From NCBI GenBank assembly GCA_013813145.1, contig JACCSE010000096.1, forward strand, positions 1 to 5,098: a DNA stretch of 5,098 nucleotides. The letters are read 5' to 3'. A model generated the notes under the pieces. The model ran no database searches and was not told the origin of the DNA. It saw only the letters and a program-made list of their open reading frames with translations. Source of the DNA: Gemmatimonadales bacterium. Lineage in GTDB: Bacteria; Gemmatimonadota; Gemmatimonadetes; Gemmatimonadales; GWC2-71-9. Made by a program: the position numbers and the translations under genes. This document shows positions 1-5,098 of the stretch, one piece after another (the stretch's first letter is position 1; every line of letters begins with the position of its first letter).

Positions 1-1073
1 TCGGCGAAGATCAACCCGACCTCCCCCCGCGGCACCATGCCCACTCCCACGACCAGCTTCCGAAACGGCATCCAGGGCGCGGCCCACCCGGCGGCGAGCT
101 TGCTGACGATGGCGATGCCGGTCAGCGCGGCCGCGACCAGGAGCGTGGCGCGGGCGGCGGGAGTCGTAGGATTCAGCAGGCTGAGGTTGACCGAGGCGCC
201 CACGCTCACGAAGAAGATCGGCGCGAAGATGGAGGCCACCGGCCTCACCTCGTGCTCGATGGTGTCGAACTGGTTGGTGCCGGAGAGAATGAGACCGGCG
301 GCGAACGCGCCGATGATGAGCGCGGAGCCCGCGAGCGAAGCGAGGGAGGCGAGTCCCAGCGCGAACGCGATCGAGAACACGAGGAGCACGTAGCGCACCC
401 GCATTCGCACGATGACGTCGAAGAGCCTGGGTACGGCGAACCGGCCGATCAGCACCGCCACCACCAGGAACCCCACGGCGACCCCCAACGTGCGAAGCAC
501 TCCCAGAAAGGTGACCGCCGCGCCCGCGGCGAGGCCGCTCACCACGCTCAGGATGACCAGGCCGAGCACGTCGTCGATGACCGCGGCGCCGATGATGATG
601 CGGGCCTCCGCCGTGTGCATCCGGCCCAGATCGGAGAGCACCCGGGCGGTGATCCCGACGGAGGTCGCGGTGAGCGTGGCGCCGATGAAGATCCCCGCGG
701 TGGTGAGATCGGCCCCGGCGACGGCGGGATGCGGCGCCATGACCCAGTAGGCATAGCCCAGAGCGAAAGGCAGGGCGACGCCGACACAGGCGACGGCGAG
801 CGAGGCGGGCCCGACCCGGAACATTTCCCTGAGGTCCGTCTCCAGCCCGATCTCGAACAGCAGGAGGAGCACGCCCAGCTCGGCGAAGACGTGCACCAGG
901 TCGGCCGCGGTGCCTTCGGTGGGAACGACGCCGAGGACGCTTCCGCCGAGCAGCACACCCGCCATCAGCTCGCCGAGCACGGCCGGCTGGCCGATGCGCT
1001 CGGCGGCCTCGCCCAGGATCTTGGCGCCGACCAGCATCGTCGCGAGGACGAGGAAGAAGCGGGCGATGTCCAC
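1..1073 (-). CDS. CPA2-family Na+/H+ antiporter, NapA/GerN-like (C-terminus outside window)
   Basis: Inner-membrane exchanger expected to swap Na+ (or K+) for H+. I translated the frame by hand: 357 residues are visible, without a stop or frameshift. The family signatures occur in order: QPAVLGELMAGVLLG (residues 29-43), ELGVLLLLFEIGLE (65-78), the unwound-helix segment TATSVGIT (135-142), the ion-binding pair Asp167-Asp168 in AAVIDDVLGL (bases 570-575), PIFFVSVGAS, and GMVPRGEVGLIFA at the left edge. The Asp-Asp pair and the PRGEVGLI ending point to the NapA/GerN branch, so electrogenic exchange is likely. Lys325 may be the partner lysine of that branch, but this is tentative. Usual length is about 390-420 residues, more with a TrkA-N tail, so the last membrane helices and any regulatory domain are missing. 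The start chosen is GTG at 1073, which has GGAGG 5 nt upstream. An in-frame hydrophobic stretch lies further upstream and may belong to the protein. It lies 52 nt after the preceding gene. Family call is firm; ion specificity is inferred. Confidence 0.93.
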   Translation of the reverse strand, partial: MDIARFFLVLATMLVGAKILGEAAERIGQPAVLGELMAGVLLGGSVLGVVPTEGTAADLVHVFAELGVLLLLFEIGLETDLREMFRVGPASLAVACVGVALPFALGYAYWVMAPHPAVAGADLTTAGIFIGATLTATSVGITARVLSDLGRMHTAEARIIIGAAVIDDVLGLVILSVVSGLAAGAAVTFLGVLRTLGVAVGFLVVAVLIGRFAVPRLFDVIVRMRVRYVLLVFSIAFALGLASLASLAGSALIIGAFAAGLILSGTNQFDTIEHEVRPVASIFAPIFFVSVGASVNLSLLNPTTPAARATLLVAAALTGIAIVSKLAAGWAAPWMPFRKLVVGVGMVPRGEVGLIFA

Positions 1074-1078
1074 CCCTC

Positions 1079-1083
1079 CCTCC
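1079..1083 (-). promoter_or_regulatory. Shine-Dalgarno sequence of the antiporter gene
   Basis: On the minus strand GGAGG is followed by a 5-nt spacer and then GTG at 1073, in a purine-rich run. It is the best ribosome-binding sequence in the 52-nt gap and is the reason for choosing GTG 1073 over the in-frame GTG at 1091, which has none. Confidence 0.6.
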
Positions 1084-1125
1084 GCCGCCACCAGTGGAAC
1101 GGCGGCCAGGAGTACGAGCGCCGCT

Positions 1126-1488
1126 CTAAAGCGGCGCCTCCGCCCGGGGCTTGAATTCGAAGGTGTGATGGAACAACGGAAGATCGACACGCTCGTGATA
1201 CTCCGTCTGGATGGTGATCCGGAGCGGCCTGCCGCCGCGCGAGATGCGGAAGGGAGGCGACTGCCCGAGGAGGGAATCGGCGGTGGCCCGGAGGCGGCGG
1301 CCGATCACGTCGTCCGGCACCACCGGGGCGATGCTGGCCTGAAAGCGCATCACGTCCAGCAGGCGGTAGTAGCGAACGTAGACTTCCCCGATGTGCAGCC
1401 CGTAGTACAGCGCGGCCACGAACAGCGCCAGGGAAAAGATGCAGCCGAGCGAGCTGCTCCCGCGGCGGTGCCTTCGGGCGCTCACCAT
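1126..1488 (-). CDS. DUF4845-like single-pass membrane protein, 120 aa
   Basis: Small inner-membrane-anchored protein of unknown function. A basic N-terminus (MVSARRHRRG) is followed by one hydrophobic segment, about residues 14-31. The remaining part is about 90 residues and should be periplasmic. The plan resembles DUF4845: a membrane helix, a short Tyr-rich linker (YVRYYRLLDVM), a small helical stretch (PDDVIGRRLRATADSLLG), and a closing beta region (LRITIQTEYHERVDLPLFHHTFEF) like that family's basic-Pro-Leu-Phe strand pattern. The family match is from pattern memory only. The start is ATG at 1488, which overlaps the lptE stop in ATGGTGA. GGAGGG at 1501-1506 is upstream at a rather long 12-nt spacing, so coupling to lptE translation is probable. 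The same frame is open upstream to 1932, but that extension is Arg/Pro/Gly-rich shadow of lptE. Its place next to lptE hints at an envelope role, but nothing in the sequence gives a function. Confidence 0.75.
   Translation of the reverse strand: MVSARRHRRGSSSLGCIFSLALFVAALYYGLHIGEVYVRYYRLLDVMRFQASIAPVVPDDVIGRRLRATADSLLGQSPPFRISRGGRPLRITIQTEYHERVDLPLFHHTFEFKPRAEAPL
1482..1488 (-). other. ATGGTGA stop-start overlap between lptE and the DUF4845-like gene
   Basis: The ATG of the downstream gene (1488-1486) lies 1 nt ahead of the TGA of lptE (1484-1482), in another frame, giving a 7-nt overlap. This arrangement usually means translational coupling within one mRNA. Confidence 0.8.
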
Positions 1489-1985
1489 TGCGACCGGGCA
1501 CCCTCCACGATGTTGGTGACCAGTTCGGCGAGGGCCCGCTCGCGTCCCTGCACCTCCTGCCCCGGGTCGTAGTCGCCCTTGAGCAGCAGGCCGCTGCGCT
1601 CCCACAGCGGCTTGTCGGCGCTCTGGTCCAGGATCTCCACCGACACGGTGATCTGCACCTGCCGGCGGGTGACGGTCACCGCGTTCTCGTCCTCGTCGCC
1701 GGTATAGGCCACGGGCAGGTCGGGCTCGTAGCGGGTGATGACGCCGCGGACGACCGCGTCGGCCTGGGCTTCGCTCGCCTGGCGCAGCCCGAGACGGCCC
1801 TCGACCGCCTCGCGAACGGTGCGGGAAACCTCCTGTGTCAGGGTAGGCTCGGCCGTCTGGTTGTCGAATGGCAGGATCGCGACGGTCTTGATCGAGGACG
1901 GCAGGCCGCCACCGGCGAAGCCGTAGAGGCAACCGCCGAGCGCGACAGCGCTAAGGCTTGCGAGACACCCAGATATCAGGCGCAA
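1482..1985 (-). CDS. lptE: LptE-family LPS-assembly lipoprotein
   Basis: LptE is the outer-membrane lipoprotein that plugs the LptD barrel and helps deliver LPS to the cell surface. The protein has a short lipoprotein signal peptide ending in VALGGC, with the lipidated Cys at residue 19 and Leu at +2, so outer-membrane sorting is expected. The mature part follows the family pattern: SIKTVAILPFDNQT, then a helical TLTQEVSRTVREAVEGRLG, then QADAVVRGVITRYEPD, then strands RRQVQITVSVEILDQ and KPLWERSGLLLKGDY, and a C-terminal helix. Length is about 167 residues, near the usual size in non-proteobacterial diderms. The frame is open to a GTG at 2069, but that adds 28 Pro/Arg-rich residues shadowing the upstream gene. 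TTG at 1985 gives a normal signal peptide (MRLISGCLASLSAVALGGC) and is preferred; CTG at 1979 is also possible. No Shine-Dalgarno is visible, so the 35-nt overlap with the preceding lipoprotein gene suggests coupled translation. LptD is not in the window. Confidence 0.88.
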   Translation of the reverse strand: MRLISGCLASLSAVALGGCLYGFAGGGLPSSIKTVAILPFDNQTAEPTLTQEVSRTVREAVEGRLGLRQASEAQADAVVRGVITRYEPDLPVAYTGDEDENAVTVTRRQVQITVSVEILDQSADKPLWERSGLLLKGDYDPGQEVQGRERALAELVTNIVEGARSQW

Positions 1986-2655
1986 AGTCGGCCGGCGTCG
2001 TGGAGGAAAAGGTGAGGTCGAGCCGGGCCGGGGCGCTGGGCACCGTGAGCCGGGCGGTGAGCGGCGCACCGGTGCTGTCGAGCGTCGTCTCGGCGCGGCC
2101 GATGACCTGGCCGGCCCGCCGGACTTCGGCCACCAACCTGGCCGGTGAGCCGTCCGTCCGAACGTACTCCAGAGTGTCGGCCGGACCGAGATACTGCCAA
2201 GCGGTGACCCGGCCCTCGGAGAGCCCTCGCAGCTCCGCCCCGTTTTCCGGCAGGCGGGCGATGCCGAACATGGCCCACATCAGCGGGAAGTTCGGCACCA
2301 GCTTGGCGATCGCGTCGGGCGGCTCGGTCCAGAGCGGCTGCTCGCCCACCACCGCGGCCGACGCCGCGCCCGACCCGAAGGGCCCTGCCACGTCGAAGCG
2401 GAGCGAGTCGGGTGGAGCGATCCGGGCGCTACCCCGTCCACCGGCGCTCGAATTCTCGTCGCGAAACAGCCACTTGAAGCGATGCAGCCGTTGCTGCTCA
2501 GGGACGGTGGTGGCTACCCACCCGGCGACCTGCGCTTCGGTGACCGGCTGAGCCGCGGCCGGCACCAGCGACCCCGGCGCGGACCGACACCCCGCCAACA
2601 GCAGCACAAGATAGGCCGCCTGGACACTCCGGTCAACGAAAAACCGTTGGGCCAT
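1951..2655 (-). CDS. Outer-membrane lipoprotein with LolA/LolB-like features
   Basis: A 234-residue lipoprotein. Its signal peptide ends in a perfect lipobox LLLAGC with Cys23 (codon at 2587-2589). Arg at +2 is not the Asp that retains lipoproteins in the inner membrane in E. coli, so it should reach the outer membrane. After a Pro/Ala linker come FKWLFRDENSSAGGRGSARIAPPDSLRFDVAGPFG, SAAVVGEQPLWTEP and a later strand-rich half (LEYVRTDGSPARLVAEVRRAGQVIGRAETTLD). A Trp-X-Phe strand, a Gly-rich turn, an ARI.PPDSLR.D..GP strand and repeated beta hairpins recall the open-barrel LolA/LolB fold, which binds lipid acyl chains. I rate this fold call as moderate because no single diagnostic residue settles it; a DUF4292-type protein is an alternative. 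Translation begins in TGATG, sharing one base with the stop of the barrel gene, and no Shine-Dalgarno precedes it. Sitting between an Omp85-type barrel and lptE, it probably serves outer-membrane lipid or lipoprotein handling. Confidence 0.8.
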   Translation of the reverse strand: MAQRFFVDRSVQAAYLVLLLAGCRSAPGSLVPAAAQPVTEAQVAGWVATTVPEQQRLHRFKWLFRDENSSAGGRGSARIAPPDSLRFDVAGPFGSGAASAAVVGEQPLWTEPPDAIAKLVPNFPLMWAMFGIARLPENGAELRGLSEGRVTAWQYLGPADTLEYVRTDGSPARLVAEVRRAGQVIGRAETTLDSTGAPLTARLTVPSAPARLDLTFSSTTPADFAPDIWVSRKP

Positions 2656-2657
2656 CA
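2653..2657 (-). other. TGATG stop-start overlap between barrel and lipoprotein genes
   Basis: On the minus strand the stop TGA (2657-2655) and start ATG (2655-2653) share one A. The bases upstream contain no purine-rich Shine-Dalgarno, so the lipoprotein gene is probably translated by reinitiation after the barrel gene. Confidence 0.8.
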
Positions 2658-5098
2658 GTAGTTATAGCCGAAGAAGAAGCTCAGGAAGCCGGAGTCCCTC
2701 TGGTTGGGATCGAGTCCGTAGCCCCGGAAGCCGTCGCTGCTGAAGCGGCGGCCGGCATCGAGACGCAGTACCGCCAGGGGCCCCAGGGCGAGCCGGAAGC
2801 TAATCCCATAGCTCCCGAGCGTCGCCCGATCCGGCACGGTCTCGAAGGTGGCCTTGCCCAGGTCGGTGAAGAGAGCGCCCTGAATCTCGGGCAGGTCGAG
2901 GTCTCCCAGGGGGGTGCCGATGGTGAGGTGAGTGAGCAGCGGAAAGCGAAGCTCCTGATTGAACATGAAGGCCTGCGACCCCACGATGTAGCCGAAGAGC
3001 GGATAACCTCGCAACGCCAGAGTGCCGCCGATGTTGGTGCGCCGGGGCCGGTCACCGCCGCTGTAGAATCCGTAGCCGCGCAACGCCCACGCGGTGCGGC
3101 GTCCGAAACGGAAGTAGCGGCGGTAGTCGGCGCTCACCAGGTAGCTGTCGAAGCGGCTGTTGCTGAAATCGCTGGAGACGCCCGCGGTCAGGCTGAAGCG
3201 GTCGCCGTCGATAGGCCCGCTCGGGATCCAGAGCGCGTTGTCGTGGACGTAGCTGGCGTAGTGGGAGGCGATCCAGCCGACTCGCCGGGGCTGCTCAACC
3301 GGCAGGGTGAAGTCGACCCGATCGGAGCGCTCCACCACGAAGGTTCCCTCCAGCCGGCTGAACCGGCTCAGCGGATACCGCAGAATGCCGAGGCCGCCGT
3401 AGGTCTTCTCGTCGTACGCGACGACCCGGTCACCCTCGAAGTTCCTGCTCTTGGTCCGGAATGCCCCGACGCCCCAGTTCACCCGCCGCGAGCGGTTCAG
3501 GTACACCGCCGTGGCACTGATGTTTTCGAGGATGCTCCCGAGCCTCCGTCCCTGGTAGGAGGAGAGCGAGCCGAAGAGGAGGTTGTCGCCCAGGAGATCG
3601 CTCATGGCGAAGAACGCGCCCTGGGCCCCGCCGTAGCCTGGAATGAGTACGGCGTCACCGACGGCGAAGTCGAGGGTCAGCCGCTTGCGGTAGGGCTCGC
3701 CGCTGGCGACGGCGCTGCCGGCGGTATCGGCCGGGGCCACCCAGCTCCACTGCCCGGCGCTATCGGCGGGCGCGAGCGCAAAGCGCTCCTGCCGGGCCAG
3801 CGTGTCCACCGGATAGCGATACAGGTTCCAGCTCAGATCGTTGAACCCTCCAACCAGCAGGCCCGATCCGTCGGGCAGCGGCACGCCGTCGAAGGCGCCG
3901 GTCCAGGCGGAAGTTTCCCGCCGTCCGTTACCCGAGGTATCCACCGAGAAAACATTGAGCACCCCGTCGCGATCGGAGGTGAAGTAGATCCGCCGATCGG
4001 GGCCCCAGGAGGGCACTTCGTCCTTCCACTCGCCGGAGGTGAGCTGACTGATGCGGGCGCCGGCGAGATCGAGCAGAAAGAGGTTGGCCGCGCCGCCGAT
4101 CCCACCGGCGGTGCGATCGGAGGCGAAGACGATCCGGCGTCCGTCGGCGCTCGGACTGGGATCGAGGTCCTGATATCGATCCGCGGTGAGCGGCTCGAGC
4201 CTCCCGTCCGGGAGATGCACCCGGTACAAGTCGGACACCCCGCTCTCGGAGAGCCCGCTCAGGACGATGCTCCGCCCGTCGGGCATCCACTGGGGCGAGA
4301 GCAGCGAGACCAGCTCGGGGAACTGATAGCGCCCCACCACCTTTTCGCGCTCCAGATCCCAGACCACGAGCGCGTCGCGGTCGCCGTAGCGCGAGGTGAA
4401 CAGGAGCAACCCCGCTCGCGAGGCATCCATCCGGGAATCGAAGGGGTGGAACGACTCCATCTGGGCGTCGCGACCCCCGACCACGACCGTGCGGGGTCTC
4501 CCTTCGGGCAGAGTCTTCCGGTAGATGGTCACATACCCGGACGCGGGCGATAGATAGACGACCTCTCCCGAGCCGCCGTTGCTGTCGGGCAGGAAGGCGG
4601 GCTTGATCGCCAGCTCCACCACCTCGCGGCCCAGCGCGGTGAGCGGCGCCAGGCTGTCCACCGACGGGTAGTACCGGCGCCGCATGGCGAGCTGGAACTC
4701 CTCGTTGAGCTCATCCAGCTTTCGCCCGTAGACCGCGAGAACCGCGTTCTCGAAGCTTTCGTGCCGGTTCAGCTCCTTGTACATCGTGGCGACGCGCCAG
4801 TCGCCATAGGTGTCGGCCAGCCAACGGTGGATCTGCCCACCGATGGGATATACGATCCCGCTGGTGACGTAAGTGAGCTGCTCGAGCTCCGGCAGCCGCC
4901 CGGTCAGCGTGAGGTCGCGGAGCACCATCTCGTCGCGCGCGTCCTGCCCTCCGGACCAGAGCTCGGCGAGTCCCTCGGTCCACCAGAGCGGGAGATTGAA
5001 CCGGCTGGCCCGCGGCGCCTGGTTGTAGCTCTCGGTGTAGAGGTCCAACTGGAAGACGTGCACCATCTCGTGGCGGAGGGTGTGGCGGAACTCCGAGA
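2655..5098 (-). CDS. Gluzincin metalloprotease / TolB-like propeller / Omp85-type barrel fusion (N-terminus outside window)
   Basis: An 813-residue fragment, numbered here from its first complete codon (5096-5094), with three parts. Residues 1 to about 150 form a zinc-protease domain of the peptidase MA (gluzincin) type: HEMVH at 9-13 (bases 5058-5072) and Glu41 in LWWTEGLAEL as likely third ligand. About residues 175-430 are a TolB-like propeller with PD40 repeats: SPQWMPDGRSIVLSG, DPSPSADGRRIVFASDR and VPSWGPDRRIYFTSDRDG. About 475-813 are an outer-membrane barrel of the Omp85/BamA surface-antigen type: alternating strands, the LRGY motif of the lumen loop (bases 3003-3014), FNQELRFPL, EIQGALFTDLG, and a terminal aromatic strand FLSFFFGYNY ending in Tyr. 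The ATG at 5066 is the Met inside HEMVH and not a start; the frame stays open to the window edge, so the signal peptide lies beyond it. No POTRA domain is visible. The catalytic residues look intact. The substrate is unknown; a surface or periplasmic role in outer-membrane protein handling is inferred. First gene of the visible operon. Confidence 0.88.
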   Translation of the reverse strand, partial: SEFRHTLRHEMVHVFQLDLYTESYNQAPRASRFNLPLWWTEGLAELWSGGQDARDEMVLRDLTLTGRLPELEQLTYVTSGIVYPIGGQIHRWLADTYGDWRVATMYKELNRHESFENAVLAVYGRKLDELNEEFQLAMRRRYYPSVDSLAPLTALGREVVELAIKPAFLPDSNGGSGEVVYLSPASGYVTIYRKTLPEGRPRTVVVGGRDAQMESFHPFDSRMDASRAGLLLFTSRYGDRDALVVWDLEREKVVGRYQFPELVSLLSPQWMPDGRSIVLSGLSESGVSDLYRVHLPDGRLEPLTADRYQDLDPSPSADGRRIVFASDRTAGGIGGAANLFLLDLAGARISQLTSGEWKDEVPSWGPDRRIYFTSDRDGVLNVFSVDTSGNGRRETSAWTGAFDGVPLPDGSGLLVGGFNDLSWNLYRYPVDTLARQERFALAPADSAGQWSWVAPADTAGSAVASGEPYRKRLTLDFAVGDAVLIPGYGGAQGAFFAMSDLLGDNLLFGSLSSYQGRRLGSILENISATAVYLNRSRRVNWGVGAFRTKSRNFEGDRVVAYDEKTYGGLGILRYPLSRFSRLEGTFVVERSDRVDFTLPVEQPRRVGWIASHYASYVHDNALWIPSGPIDGDRFSLTAGVSSDFSNSRFDSYLVSADYRRYFRFGRRTAWALRGYGFYSGGDRPRRTNIGGTLALRGYPLFGYIVGSQAFMFNQELRFPLLTHLTIGTPLGDLDLPEIQGALFTDLGKATFETVPDRATLGSYGISFRLALGPLAVLRLDAGRRFSSDGFRGYGLDPNQRDSGFLSFFFGYNY

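Noticed and set aside
37..750. Plus-strand frames at 37-393 and 412-750
   Set aside because: Antisense shadows of the antiporter; Ser/Thr/Ala/Pro-rich with no recognisable fold.
1074..1125. Possible terminator or promoter in the only intergenic gap
   Set aside because: The 52-nt gap shows no hairpin followed by a T run and no convincing -35/-10 pair; it reads as coding-like sequence plus a Shine-Dalgarno.
252..1154. 300-codon plus-strand frame opposite the antiporter
   Set aside because: Product is almost wholly Gly/Arg/Asp/Glu/His, low in complexity, and is the antisense of conserved antiporter motifs in the minus frame.
548..1501. Minus-strand alternate frames (548-958 and 965-1501)
   Set aside because: They give Ser/Arg/Pro-rich products, while the neighbouring frames encode the complete antiporter motifs and the DUF4845-like protein.
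1489..1932. N-terminal extension of the DUF4845-like frame to 1932
   Set aside because: The extra residues are Arg/Pro/Gly-rich and overlap nearly all of lptE in another frame; the membrane helix and basic head begin at ATG 1488.
2928..4553. 541-codon open frame on the plus strand opposite the propeller-barrel gene
   Set aside because: The translation is rich in Gly, Ala, Glu, Val and Pro with no domain or membrane pattern. It mirrors the codons of a well-supported minus-strand gene, an expected side effect of high GC.
1..5098. Search for CRISPR, direct repeats, IS ends, tRNA or riboswitch
   Set aside because: No spaced repeats, terminal inverted repeats or RNA gene pattern seen by eye; the whole span is accounted for by protein genes.

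Overview
The window is one continuous coding block, read entirely on the minus strand. It holds five genes with almost no intergenic DNA and is cut at both ends. Base composition is strongly GC-rich. The antisense strand and alternate frames carry many long open frames, as expected at this composition, and none of them looks like a protein. The genes imply a diderm, LPS-making bacterium: an LptE-type lipoprotein, a second outer-membrane-type lipoprotein and an Omp85-type barrel. Gene style and order fit Gemmatimonadota or a related soil/sediment lineage. That placement is an inference from general style, not from a marker gene.

Layout in transcription order, right to left. (1) 5098-2655: a large envelope protein whose N-terminus lies outside the window. 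It combines a gluzincin-type metalloprotease domain (HEMVH plus a downstream glutamate), a TolB-like propeller of PD40 repeats, and a C-terminal Omp85/BamA-like beta barrel. (2) 2655-1951: a lipoprotein with a LolA/LolB-like look, starting in a TGATG overlap with gene 1. (3) 1985-1482: an LptE-family lipoprotein, most likely starting at a TTG inside the end of gene 2. (4) 1488-1126: a 120-residue single-pass membrane protein resembling DUF4845, overlapping lptE by 7 nt. (5) 1073-1: a CPA2-family Na+/H+ antiporter of the NapA/GerN type with the Asp-Asp motif, running off the left edge.

Genes 1-4 are so tightly packed that translational coupling and a single mRNA are likely. Three of them point to the outer membrane: barrel, lipoprotein carrier-like fold and LPS translocon lipoprotein. 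The cluster therefore reads as an outer-membrane assembly or maintenance operon. The antiporter follows after 52 nt and has its own Shine-Dalgarno sequence. I see no promoter, terminator, RNA gene, mobile element, repeat array or CRISPR, and no gene-free stretch over 300 bases. The most interesting item is the protease-propeller-barrel fusion. The rest is ordinary envelope biology, and I do not see a wholly new system.
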